Virus record (IMG/VR): IMGVR_UViG_3300027969_000104
Location: 1 to 62,523 of that record
Reading direction: 5' to 3' (one strand)
Length of the DNA: 62,523 nt
Source of the DNA: a virus
Shown here: positions 42,977-55,400 of the stretch, in pieces
How the letters are laid out: every line of letters starts with the position of its first letter
Numbering within the stretch: the stretch's first letter is position 1
Notes under the pieces: model-generated
What the model was told of the DNA's origin: nothing
The model's input: the letters and a program-made list of their open reading frames with translations, nothing else
The model's database searches: none
Made by a program: the position numbers and the translations under genes

Positions 42977-45900
42977 ATGGCAAAGACTACAAGACAAACC
43001 GTATTATTTGGAGTTGAAGATTGGAAAAAAATCTATCAAACCTACAGTGAAGGAAATTTCCAAAGCTACGATTTTGAGACCTTACGAAAGAGTTTTATAG
43101 ATTACTTGCGTCAATACTATCCTGAGACATTCAACGACTACATTGAATCTTCAGAATTCATAGCATTACTGGATGTAATGGCGTTTATGGGCCAATCATT
43201 AGCATTCCGTACAGATTTAAATACTCGTGAAAATTACATTGATACAGCAGAGCGCAGAGATAGCGTTATTAAACTTGCAAATTTAGTTTCTTATAATCCT
43301 GAACGTAATACAGAGGCTAACGGTTATCTTAAGGTATTTTCAATTCAAACTACTGAAAATGTAACAGATTACAATGGATTAAATTTAGCTAATGTAAACG
43401 TTAACTGGGCTGACCCTAGTAATTTTGATTGGCAAGAACAATTTACGGCTATTCTTAATGCATCATTACTTGACACTCAGTTTGTTGGTTCACCAGGCAA
43501 TGAGCAAGTTATACTAGGCGTAGATACAAGTGAATATACTATTAACTTAGTTCCCGGTTATCTACCAGTTGTGCCGTTCACTGCAACTGTTAATGGAGTT
43601 AATATGCCATTTGAGGTAGTTAATGCTACATCACTTGCTGAAACTTATATATATGAGCCGCCTCCATTGCCAAACGGGCAGTTTAATATTTTATATCGTA
43701 ATGATCAGATGGGATACCAGTCTGCTAATACCGGGTTTTTCTTTTATTTTAAACAAGGTACATTACAAAATCAAGATTTTAATTTACTAGAGCAAATATC
43801 AAATCGTACAGTTAATATTAATATTGAAGGTGTTAATCAAACTGACGTTTGGTTATATCAGCTTGATAACGTAGGTAGCGTTAACAAAATTTGGACAAAA
43901 GTTCCTTCAATTTATGAAGCTGCAGTTGAGCAAATGACTCCTAATCTTCGTGATGTATACTCTGTTACTAGTAGAACTAATGATCAAATTACGTTAGTAT
44001 TTGGTGATAATGTGTTTGCTACTATTCCTGTTGGTCAATTTCGTAACTATGTAAGATCATCAAACGGATTACAGTATATTATTAATACAGAAAATATGCA
44101 GTCTGTGCAAATTCCTATATCATACGTAAGTCGTAGTGGTCAGATTGAAACTCTTACATTTACATGTGGAATTACTTCACCTGTTACTAACGCTGCTGCT
44201 CGTGAAACTATAGATCAGATTAAGCAACGTGCTCCTGCCCGTTATTATACACAAAACCGTATGGTTAATGGAGAAGATTATACTAATTTTCCATTTACAA
44301 CAAACAATTCTATTATTAAAAGTGCTGCGCTTAATCGTAGTTCAATTGGAACTAGCAGATACTTAGATTTGGTTGATCCTACTGGTAAATATTCATCTAC
44401 AAATGTGTTTGGATCGGATGGAGCATTGTGGTATATTAATAGTACGCCTGCTTTTACATTTACGTTTCAAACTAATAATGACATTAATAATGTTATTTTG
44501 AATGATATTACTCCTGTATTGTCGCAGGAAACATTTAGACAATTTTATAATGCTTATTTTCCGCGACCAAGTTTAACAAATTTAAATTATAGTTGGTATG
44601 AAAGCACGACTATAGTAAATGAAACTACTGGCTATTTTCAAAATAGCAGTGGTGTTCCGGTACCAGTTGGCTCAACAGTAAGCAATAACGCATTTTTTAT
44701 TGATGAAACAGCGTTGATTAAATTTGTTCCACCATCTGGATATTACTTTGATTCTAAAAATGAATTGAAACCAGGTATTCCAACGGAAGCTGGTGATCAT
44801 CTAGTAATTTGGGCTAGTCCAACTGCAATTGATGGAGATGGAACTAACGATGGGCTAGGCAATTTAATAGATGGAACTGGGCCAGTTGTATTGAATACAT
44901 ATGTTCCAACTGGTGCAATTCCAGTAGATGTTATTCCAATGTTAATCACTAAGTTTAACTCAGAAACTCAGCAATCTATTCTTAATCAAATTTATCTAAA
45001 ACAAAATTTTGGATTAGGATATGATAGCACAGGCGCAATTACTGGAACGGCATACTCATGGTATATCATAACTTCTGCCAATTTGGCCATAGATGCCACA
45101 TGGAGCCAAGCATATGCTGGCAATACAACAAATGCCAATCTTGATGCTAGTTGGATGATTCAAGCGACTTATAATGGATCACAATATACTGTACAATCAC
45201 GAAGTCTCAACTATTATTTTGGCAGCGTATTAGAGGTAAGATTTTTCTTTGGTACTGATCAGGCAATTTACGACAGTAGATCTGGTACTGTTATTTCTGA
45301 TTTTGCTAAAGTATTACGTTCTAACAGTCAACCTGATAATAATTCACCGTTAATGACAGATGTGACACTTAAGATTATTGGTCAACCAGTATTAAGTGAT
45401 GGACTAGTTGATGATTATCAAGTATTAGTTAGTTACCAAGATTACAATAACAATGGTATTCCATTAGATCCAGATTTTTTCCAACAAATTGTTGGAGTAT
45501 CTCCTTCAAGCACAACTATTCCACAGCCGTATGTGTATTTTCAATTAACTGTTGATTTTGATAATTTAGAAAGATATATATTACAACCAAATGGTATTGT
45601 AAATGATGATTATGCTACTGTATCTCAGATTCAACTGGTTAAAGAACAATATTCAACCGGACAAGTATTTTATGCTTATCAAGAAAATAATTTTTACACA
45701 TTAACGCTGGCATTGTCTGGAGTTAGAACTTTAACATTGACTCAAGGATGGGTAGCGCAAGTTGGAAGACAAGATTTGTATTTTCAATATCGCCATAACT
45801 CAGCATTAAGCAATTTAATTGACCCTGGTAGCACAAATATTATTGATTTATATCTAGTAACACTATCATATTATACAGCATATTCATCATGGGTGCGTGA

Positions 45901-46408
45901 TACAACTAATACTATTACTCAACCTTTGCCACCTACAATTAATGAGTTAACTACATCGTATGCTGCGTTACAAGATTACAAAATGATCAGTGATAACATG
46001 ATTCTTAACAGTGTGGAATTTTTGCCACTATTTGGAAGTAAAGCTCCAGAAGCATTACGGGCTATTATTAGAGTTGTGCCAGCTGCAAATACTAATGCTA
46101 GCAATAATCAAATTCAAAATCTTGTACTATCAACTATGAATGCGTATTTTGACATTGCTAATTGGAATTTTGGACAGACTTTTTATTTTTCTGAACTAGC
46201 ATCATATATTCATGCTCAAATTGGAACTTATGTGGCTTCTGTTGTATTAGTTCCACTTAACCCACAAAAATCATTTGGTGATTTGTATGAAATACAATGT
46301 GCTCCATATCAAATTTTTGTTAACGGTGCCACAATTAACAACATTGAAATTATTCAATCATTGACTAGCACTAACTTACAAACTGCCCCTGGTAGTGGAG
46401 CAATTTAA
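42977..46408 (+). CDS. 6: Baseplate wedge protein gp6 (J-like), long form
   Basis: 1143 residues. FETLRKSFIDYLRQYYPETF, SEFIALLDVMAFMGQSLAFR and TDLNTRENYIDTAERRDSVI at residues 30-100 are the gp6 signature. Residues ~400-430 (INQIKQRAPARYYTQNRMVN-like segment: QIKQRAPARYYTQNRMVNGE) are the J-like domain. The C-terminal part IRAIIRVVPAANT...STMNAYFDIANWNFGQT resembles the ring-forming end. T4 gp6 has 660 residues, so about 480 residues are extra, mainly between residues ~530 and 1010. gp6 forms the inner ring of the baseplate wedges with gp25 and gp53. Its stop overlaps the giant gene start (TAATG). Confidence 0.88.
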   Translation: MAKTTRQTVLFGVEDWKKIYQTYSEGNFQSYDFETLRKSFIDYLRQYYPETFNDYIESSEFIALLDVMAFMGQSLAFRTDLNTRENYIDTAERRDSVIKLANLVSYNPERNTEANGYLKVFSIQTTENVTDYNGLNLANVNVNWADPSNFDWQEQFTAILNASLLDTQFVGSPGNEQVILGVDTSEYTINLVPGYLPVVPFTATVNGVNMPFEVVNATSLAETYIYEPPPLPNGQFNILYRNDQMGYQSANTGFFFYFKQGTLQNQDFNLLEQISNRTVNINIEGVNQTDVWLYQLDNVGSVNKIWTKVPSIYEAAVEQMTPNLRDVYSVTSRTNDQITLVFGDNVFATIPVGQFRNYVRSSNGLQYIINTENMQSVQIPISYVSRSGQIETLTFTCGITSPVTNAAARETIDQIKQRAPARYYTQNRMVNGEDYTNFPFTTNNSIIKSAALNRSSIGTSRYLDLVDPTGKYSSTNVFGSDGALWYINSTPAFTFTFQTNNDINNVILNDITPVLSQETFRQFYNAYFPRPSLTNLNYSWYESTTIVNETTGYFQNSSGVPVPVGSTVSNNAFFIDETALIKFVPPSGYYFDSKNELKPGIPTEAGDHLVIWASPTAIDGDGTNDGLGNLIDGTGPVVLNTYVPTGAIPVDVIPMLITKFNSETQQSILNQIYLKQNFGLGYDSTGAITGTAYSWYIITSANLAIDATWSQAYAGNTTNANLDASWMIQATYNGSQYTVQSRSLNYYFGSVLEVRFFFGTDQAIYDSRSGTVISDFAKVLRSNSQPDNNSPLMTDVTLKIIGQPVLSDGLVDDYQVLVSYQDYNNNGIPLDPDFFQQIVGVSPSSTTIPQPYVYFQLTVDFDNLERYILQPNGIVNDDYATVSQIQLVKEQYSTGQVFYAYQENNFYTLTLALSGVRTLTLTQGWVAQVGRQDLYFQYRHNSALSNLIDPGSTNIIDLYLVTLSYYTAYSSWVRDTTNTITQPLPPTINELTTSYAALQDYKMISDNMILNSVEFLPLFGSKAPEALRAIIRVVPAANTNASNNQIQNLVLSTMNAYFDIANWNFGQTFYFSELASYIHAQIGTYVASVVLVPLNPQKSFGDLYEIQCAPYQIFVNGATINNIEIIQSLTSTNLQTAPGSGAI

Positions 46409-49400
46409 TGGCCGCAAAAATTCGTTCTGTTGATTTTTTACCTGAAATATTCCAAACACCGGTAAACACTCAGTTTTTAACAGCTACACTTGATCAATTA
46501 ATCCAAGAACCAAAATACAAACAGACTCAAGGTTTTATCGGACGAAAAGTCGGGCCTGGTGTAATACCATCTGACGGCTATGTCATTGAGCCAAATGCTA
46601 CTCGTAACAATTACCAATTAGAACCGGGTGTGGTAAGTATTGATCCTATCACATTAAAAATTAATGATGCTATTACATACCCTGGAATTATTAATGCTCT
46701 TAATACACAAGGTGGCATTACTGAGCAGGCAGATAGATTATTTGAAAGCGAATATTACACCTGGGATCCTTTTGTAGATTTTGACAAGTATAATAACTAT
46801 TCTCAGTATTATTGGTTGCCTGACGGACCAGACTTAGTTACTGTTGCACCTACTTCAATACCCACTGAACAAACTTTTAATGTTACTCGTAGTAACGGAG
46901 CGTACACATTTACTGATTATTCTGGAAATAACCCAGCATTGACTTTAGTACGTAATGGCAAATATAAGTTTGTTATAGCACAAAATACACCTGCTACTAT
47001 AGAATATCGTGTTACTAACAGAGGGACTAGTAGTTGGACTATAAATTCCGTTGCCAATCCTACATTAACCCTTATTCGCGGCAACACATATGTGTTTAAT
47101 TTAGTACAAACTGTTAATCTTGCGTTTTATATCAAAACTCAACCAAGTTTTGGCACTACAAATTTATGGTCGGATGGAGTTACTAATAATGGAGCAGGCG
47201 AAGGGTTAGTTACATTTACTGTGCCTCAAAATGCACCAGATACTTTATATTACAGTAATGATTTAGAATTTAATCTCCGTGGACAGTTTGATATTATTAG
47301 TGCTGAGCCAGGCACTGGTCCAGATTTTTGGATTCAATCTGCGCCTGGCGTTGATGGTAAATTGCCATCGTCAAGGAATATCAGCAGCCGTGATGTGCTT
47401 GGTGTGTCAAACAACGGCACGGATTTAGGCACAGTTACATTTAATGTTCCTGATGTCAGCGCACAGAATTTCTACTATTCTATGCCATATATTGGTTACC
47501 CTACCGCAACAACAGGAGTAGTAGATTTAATTTGTGATAATATACAATTTGACCAAATAAACGGTATTACTGTTGAACAATTTTTAGCTACTTATCCTGA
47601 TGGTATTGACGGCATCACTAATCTAAATGGTAGGACACTTGTATTTCCTACTCAATCGTCAGACCCTGCCCCTGGCGGATGGTATAACGTGCAACCATTT
47701 GATCCACTTTTAACAGGTCAGAATTTTCAAGTAGGATCATATGATACTACTGGATTTGCAGAAGCTATTCCTATTACTGATCCTGCGGTACAAGCAAGTT
47801 TATGGCAAATTCAATATGTAAACAAAGGCGGTGTAGATTTTATTCAGCTTAATAGCATTTTTTCTATTGCTGATTTAACACAATTTATTGTTTCTTTTGG
47901 ATCTCAATATGTTAATACACAGTGGTATAAGAATTCGTCTGGATTCTTTACACAAATGCCATTACTTACTGCAGCATTGCCACGGTTATACTATCAAGAT
48001 AGTGAAGATCCAAGTATTTTTGGTGTAATCAATCTTATTGATGGCAATATTAATCCAAGTATTCCTGCATTGGCTATTAGCGGGCTTTCAGCATCTGGAA
48101 CAGAAGTGACATTATCTTTTTCAGAACAGACATCAGCTCCTTACTCTATTGGAAGTACAATTATTGTATCGGAAATTACTCCAACCGGATATAATGGAAA
48201 TTATACAGTATTAGATTGTACTACAACATCAGTAACTTACGCAAGTACATATACTGGAACGTATAGTACTGGTGGTGTAATAAATTCTGTTAGTATCAAC
48301 TCATATATCAATGTTGAAACTGATATTTTAGGTCAACTAAATTATACTAGCCCAAACGGCATAACATTTACCAATGGACTTAAGATTATATTTAAAGGCA
48401 ATGTATTCCCTACATCATATGTAAACAATACTTACTATGTACAGGGCGTTGGGTCTGGAATAAAACTAATACTTGCTTCTAACTTAATTGCAGTGGAACC
48501 TTATGCTAATGATGATAGTGGACAACCTGTAGTTCCTGATTATATTACAATCAGCATAGCTAGTCTTGATTTAAATCCATGGACTCGCAGTAACAGGTGG
48601 TTTCATGTTGATGTTATTGATGCTGCTGCTGCCTATAATAATGTAACTCCTAGTTATACTGGTTTACAACGTGCAGCCCGTCCTATTTTAGAGTTTAGAG
48701 CTGGTACAAAATTATTTAACTTTGGCACAGAAGGATTGCCAGCTGTTAACGTCATTGATTTTACCCAAACTAACGCATTATTAAATGTAAATGGTCAATT
48801 GGGATATGGTGTTAATGGATACGAATTTGTACAAGGCAGTTTAGTTATATTTGCTGCTGATTCTAATGCAGATGTGCGTAATCAAATTTTCACTGTGAAC
48901 TTTATTGTTCCTGATCCTGAAACTACAACTGTCCCTATCATTGATTTGGTACCAACAAGTTATAGTCCAGTTTCATTTAATCAAACAACGGTATGTCTTA
49001 ACGGTCTTACATTGCCAGTTACATCAGCGTCTGGAACAGGCACTAGCGTTACTCTAAACTTTACCCCACGATCAAGCATTCCTTATGTAGTTGGACAATC
49101 TATTTCGGTATCAGAAATATTACCAGCTTCTTATAATGGAAATTATATTGTAACTGCATGTACGACTTTTTCAGTTAGCTTTGCTAGTAATACTACTGCA
49201 ACTTATATTTCTGGGGGTACTATTGGTGTTCAGGGTCAAAGTTTTTACTATAATGGCACGACATGGGTAGATTCTCAGCAAAAAAATTCTGTTAATCAAG
49301 CTCCATTGTTTGATGTATTTGATAGTAGTGGATATAGTTTTAGTGATTCAACAATATATCCAAGTTCTAACTTTACAGGATGTAAACTTCTAAGTTATGC

Positions 49401-52400
49401 AGAAAATCCAAATAACCCCGTTGATTCAGTATTAGGAATTCCATTAGATTTCTATGGTATCAATAATATTGGTGATATTTTGTTCACTAATAATTTATAT
49501 ACTGATACATTTATATACACGCCTGCTGAAACATCGGGAGTAACAGTGGATGTCAGTAGTGGATTTGTATATCAATATTCCGATAGAGTTACATTCAGTC
49601 TTGAGATTGGCTGGCAAATTGCTGCTATTCCATCATTGCCCAGACAACAATTTCAGTTTACATATGATGGTCAACCGCTACAACTAGATATTGTGATTGA
49701 AACTACGTTAGATGTGCCGCCTGTTCAAGTTTTTATCAATGACGTATATCAACTTCCATCATCATACACTTTATTAATTGATACTACAACTAATGTATCA
49801 ACTATTACATTAAATGGCACTGGATATGTTGATGGTGATATCATTGAAGTACTTGCGTATAGTCAGCAAGTAAGCGAATATGGTTTTTATGAAGTTCCAG
49901 TAAACTTAGAAAATAATCCATTTAATGGTAATAGCAAACAATTTAGTTTAGGTACAGTGCGTCAGCATTATGCCACAATATGCCAAAATTTAGTTGATCT
50001 TAATGGTCCTATTAATGGACGTAATAATACCCGTGATCTGGGTAACATTAGTCCTTATGGTCAGTTAATATTACAACAATCATCGCCATTGACGCTTGCT
50101 GGATTTTTCTTACGAAATATTAACTATGATATATTTGCTTCTTTAGAGTATAATAGCAGAGAATATATTAAGTACAAAAATAAATTATTGACCGAAGTCA
50201 CTAGACTAGATCTTAATGGATCCGAGACTGTGCCTCAAATTCTTGATTTGGTTATTTATAGAATTACAAAAAGCTTAACAAGCTCTGATTCATTTTATTG
50301 GTCAGATATGTTGCCAGTTGGAACAAATTACACAACAACTACAACTACAGTTAATCCAATTACGACTCAAACTTTTAATACAACTCAAGTTTATGATTTT
50401 AAATCTAGTAACTATCTTGGGTTATTGGTATATGTCAATAATGTACTTTTACTAAGAGGAACTGAGTATACAGTTTCAACTGATGCTGCTAAATTAACTA
50501 TACTGATTTCATTAAACATTGGTGATGTAGTTACTATTAACGAATATCCTACCACTGTTGCTAGTTGGTGCCCAAATACTCCTAGTAAAATGGGATTGTA
50601 CCCAAAATATACTCCAAGTATATATGTTGATGACACTTACTTAGAGCCAACAGTAGTAATTCAAGGACACGATGGATCAATTACCATTGCATTTGGTGAT
50701 ATTCGGGATCAAGTGCTATTTGAATTTGAAAAACGAATATATGACAACATTAAAGTTGATGATAATCCAATTCCGTTATCGACTGATCAAGTAAATCCAG
50801 ACTTTTATCCTGCTCAAACTACTGCGTTATTGCCCGGTTATTTCCGCAAAACTCCATATACATATCAAGAAATCAATCAAATAATGAATGAGGACTTTTT
50901 GTCTTGGGTTGGACAAAATAAATTGAATTACACAACGCAAGATTACATTGCTAGCAATCCATTTACATACAATTATAGTCAAGCGGCTAATCGTATTGAT
51001 CAAGCGGCATTTCTTCAAGGTAATTGGCGTGGTATCTATCGTTATTTCTATGATACAGAAACTCCTAACTCAACTCCATGGGAAATGCTTGGGTTTACTG
51101 AAGAGCCAGCATGGTGGATTATCAGATACGGTCCAGCGCCATATACATCAGGCAATACTGTGTTATGGGATGATTTAGAAGCAGGTATTGTTAGTAATCC
51201 AGCGGGTCCATACATCTTACCAGAGTATATTCGCCCTGGTTTAGCAAGTATTATACCAGCCGGTCCAGAGGGTGAACTATTATCTCCTATAGATTGTATA
51301 GTTGGATTGAATGATCCATACGGATTCAAGCAATCATGGGCAGCAGGAGATGGTGGGCCAGTTCAGGCATCATGGTGGAACAGTAGTTCTTATCCATTTG
51401 CTATAATGCGTTTATTAGCTCTTACTAAACCAGCACAATTCTTTTCGTTATTTGCTGATAGAGATTTATATCGTTATAATACTACATTAGGACAGTATCT
51501 ACTAAACAATCGCTATCGTTTAGATGCTGCAGGCGTACAAGTGTATGGTGACGGCGTAAGTAAAGCAAGTTATATTAACTGGATTGTTGATTATAATCAA
51601 CGATCTGGTGTTAACAGTACTAAAAAATTGACAGAAGCATTGGCAAATCTAGATGTTCGTCTATGCTATCGTATGGCATCATTTAGTGATCCAGCGTATG
51701 TGCGATTGTTCACCGAACGGAGCGGCCCAAATTCTACTAATAATAGTTTAGAAATTCCATCTTCGAGTTATGAATTATTGTTTTATAAAAATCAGCCATT
51801 TGGACAAATTACATATAGTTCTGTAATTGTTCAGGTAGAACAATTGGAAAATGGCGGTATTGGTTATGGAGTATATGGATACAGCAATGTTCAACCTTAT
51901 TTTGACATATTGGTTAGTAGTCCAGTTGGAGCGTATCAAACATTAACAGCAGGTAATACTACTGTTCAAATACCTTCGCAATATACTGACAATATTAGAC
52001 AAATTCCATATGGATATGTGTTTACCAGCCCATCTAGCGTGTGTGATTTTTTATTAAGCTATGGTGCTTATTTAGAAAGCCAGGGATTAATTTTTTCTGA
52101 TCGTTATAATGGTTATACATTAGATTGGAAACAGATGGCACAGGAATTCTTGTATTTTGGAGCCCAAGGATGGCAACCTAATACAATGATCAATCTAAAT
52201 CCTAGTGCGACTACTATTGTGGCCAGCCGTCCTGTATCTATTGTGGATACTATTGCTAGTGTAACGCCTGAAAACATGTTGTTAGATCAAAATCGTTTTG
52301 CATTAGATGTTAGCAACATGGTAGTTAATAGAATTAATAATTTATTCTCAGTTACTACAACAACAGGGCAAACGATTAATTTTCTCACGTTGAAATTTAC

Positions 52401-55400
52401 AAATTATGAAGATATGATTGTGTTGAATAACACGACACAGTTTAATGATTTGATTTATGATCCTATTACAGCTGCTAGACAAGTTCGTTTAACCTTGATT
52501 GCTTCAACTTCAACAGAATGGGATGGACAGCTTAATGCCCAGGGATTCATACTTAATTTAAACAATGTAAAAGAATGGCAGCCTTATACCAAATACACCA
52601 AGGGTGAAATGGTATTGTATAAAAATACATACTGGCAGGCACTAATTATAGTAGATCCATCAGAGGTATTTAACTACGCAAACTGGATTAAGAGTGATTA
52701 TCAAGCGATTGATAATGGATTATTACCTAACTTGGCTAATAAAGCTAATCAACTAGTTGATACATATAATGTATATCAAGCTAATTTAACAAGTGATAAC
52801 GATCTATTTGCGTTTGGGTTAATTGGATTTCGTCCTAGACCATACATGACAAATATGAATTTGAATGGCGTTACTCAAGTTCAGTTATATCAACAATTTA
52901 TTGGAACAAAAGGTACTGTTCGTGCTGCTGAAATATTTAATTTAGCTAATCTTAATGCAAAAGAAAGTGGCGATTACAACGTATATGAGAATTGGGGAAT
53001 ATTAGCAGGTACTTACGGAGCACAAGCAAATAAAAGTTTTGTTGAATTTCAGTTAAATGAAGCAAAATTATCGTATAATCCTTCAACAATACAAGTTATT
53101 AATCCTGGACAAACTAGTGATGCTAATCAAACTTTATACCTAGATAATTTATGGAAAGAAAGTTTTAACATTACTAGTACAGATATTCTACCTACTATCT
53201 ATGAAAACGGCAGTTTACCAGCTGCGTTGCCGTCAGCTGGCTTTGTGTGCCTAGAAGATGTTGATATTACGGTTTTTAGTCTGAAAGATCCAACTGACAT
53301 TGATAAAAATATTGATAATATTGGTATAGGCACTTATATATGGATTGCTAAGATAAACACACATGATTGGGGAGTTTACCGAGTAGCAGGAGTACCCGGT
53401 AATATTACTCAAATATCTAATAATCTTAATGATACTAGCATAGTACAATTTAATGCGTACCATGGGTTATCTGTTGCTGATTTGATAATTGTTAAATATT
53501 TTGATGATGAAGTTAACGGAGTATATCGTGTATTAGCAGTTCCTACTCCAACAACTATAATTGTTGCATTTTCATTCAATAATTATAATGTATCTACCAT
53601 AACAGGCAGTGGATTAGCATTTCAATTACAGAATGCCAGAGTAAAACAAGCGAGCGATATTTCAACATTGCCTTATGTAAACTCTCTGATTCCAGGAGAA
53701 AAGGCGTGGGTTGATAATGATGGCACTGGTCATTGGCAAACAGTAGAAAAACAAAATGTATTTGGCACTGATCTAGTAATTCGCCCTGGTTTTACTGCAA
53801 ATGCCAGATACGGAGCAAGTGTGGCACAAGCTGAGTCTGGAGTAGCTGCTCTTGTTGGAGCCCCCGGCACTAATAGAATATTAACATATTTTAGGGGTGT
53901 AATTTCATATTATCAGTATAATGATTCATTGGCGCTAGGCGCAATTGACACTGATAATTTTGGTAATACAATATCTTTTGGAAATTCTGACTGGGCAATA
54001 GCAGGTGCTAATACTAGTTTATCTAATATGGGATACGCTGCAGTAATTTATAGAAATCCTAACGTAAATTCTTTCAGCATCACTCAATTATTAGTTCCGC
54101 CAGATCAAAATTTTGATCCAATTGGATTTGGAACGTCTGGAGCAATTAGTAAAGATGAACAATGGATGTATATTGGTGCTCCCGGCGCAAATGTCGTGTA
54201 TGCGTATGAAAAAGTAGTAGTTGAAGATCAATCAGTATCATACTCTACTATTTTTAGTGTATTATCTTACAATTACTCAAGTGAAATACAAATAAATTAT
54301 TTGTATCCAAATCAATTACTGGTCACATTAAATAATGATGTATTGGCAGAAGGTATAGATTACATATTAGATCAAAATAATGTAATTTTAACATACATTC
54401 CTGGTAATGAGCAAACATTATTGATATCACGGAACACTTCTACAATACTAGATGTACAAAGATATGATGGAATTGAACAAGATTCATCTTCTGGCATTGG
54501 ATTTGGAGCTGTATTTACCATTTATAATTCTAGGGGAATATATACAGCAAATCTTACCGCTAATGGAGAAGGCTACAATGTTGGAGATACTTTATTAATT
54601 TATGGAACACAATTGGGAGGTACATCTCCTGCCAATGATTTGGAAATAACAGTTACCAGTGTCCTATCTAGCGGGCAATTGTTTGGATTTAATATTTCTG
54701 GTACAGGAGTATACTCAAATAGCGTATTTGCTCTTAATACGTCTTTATATAATGCAACATCTATTGAAACATTTGCTGTTACTGTGAATCAAGATTTTCA
54801 ACGACCATATTTTGACTATACTTTTGATCCAACAACAACTGAATTAACATTTATAACAATTCCTCCAGAGAATGCTGTAATTACTGTAACGACACCAACT
54901 TATTGGCAATATGTCACAAATATTACATCGCCTAGTTCATTAGAGGGTGATAATTTTGGATCAAGCGTATCAACTACAACAGATGGATCACAGATATTTA
55001 TAGGTGCTCCTAACGCTACTAGCAATGGAATAGATAACGCTGGAGTTGTGTATGCATTTGATAGAAGCGTTGTTCGTTTCATAGTATCAAATCCTGATCA
55101 AATGACATATGATATTCCAGGAACTATTAATTCTCCTATATCTGTCAATGTAAATGAAATATTTTTATTATCTACTTCTCAATCGCTTAATGGGCAATAT
55201 AGTATATCTGGTAATACAGTGACGTTTGTTAATATAACATTTAACTATGGTGATATAATTGAATTTGGAACAAATCAATTTGTTCAAATTCAAGAATTAG
55301 TTAGCAGCACAGAAAATGAATCAGCAAACTTTGGATCAGCAATGGATGTTTGTCCACTAAGCTGTAGTTTGTATATAGGAGCACCATTTGATAGTACTTA

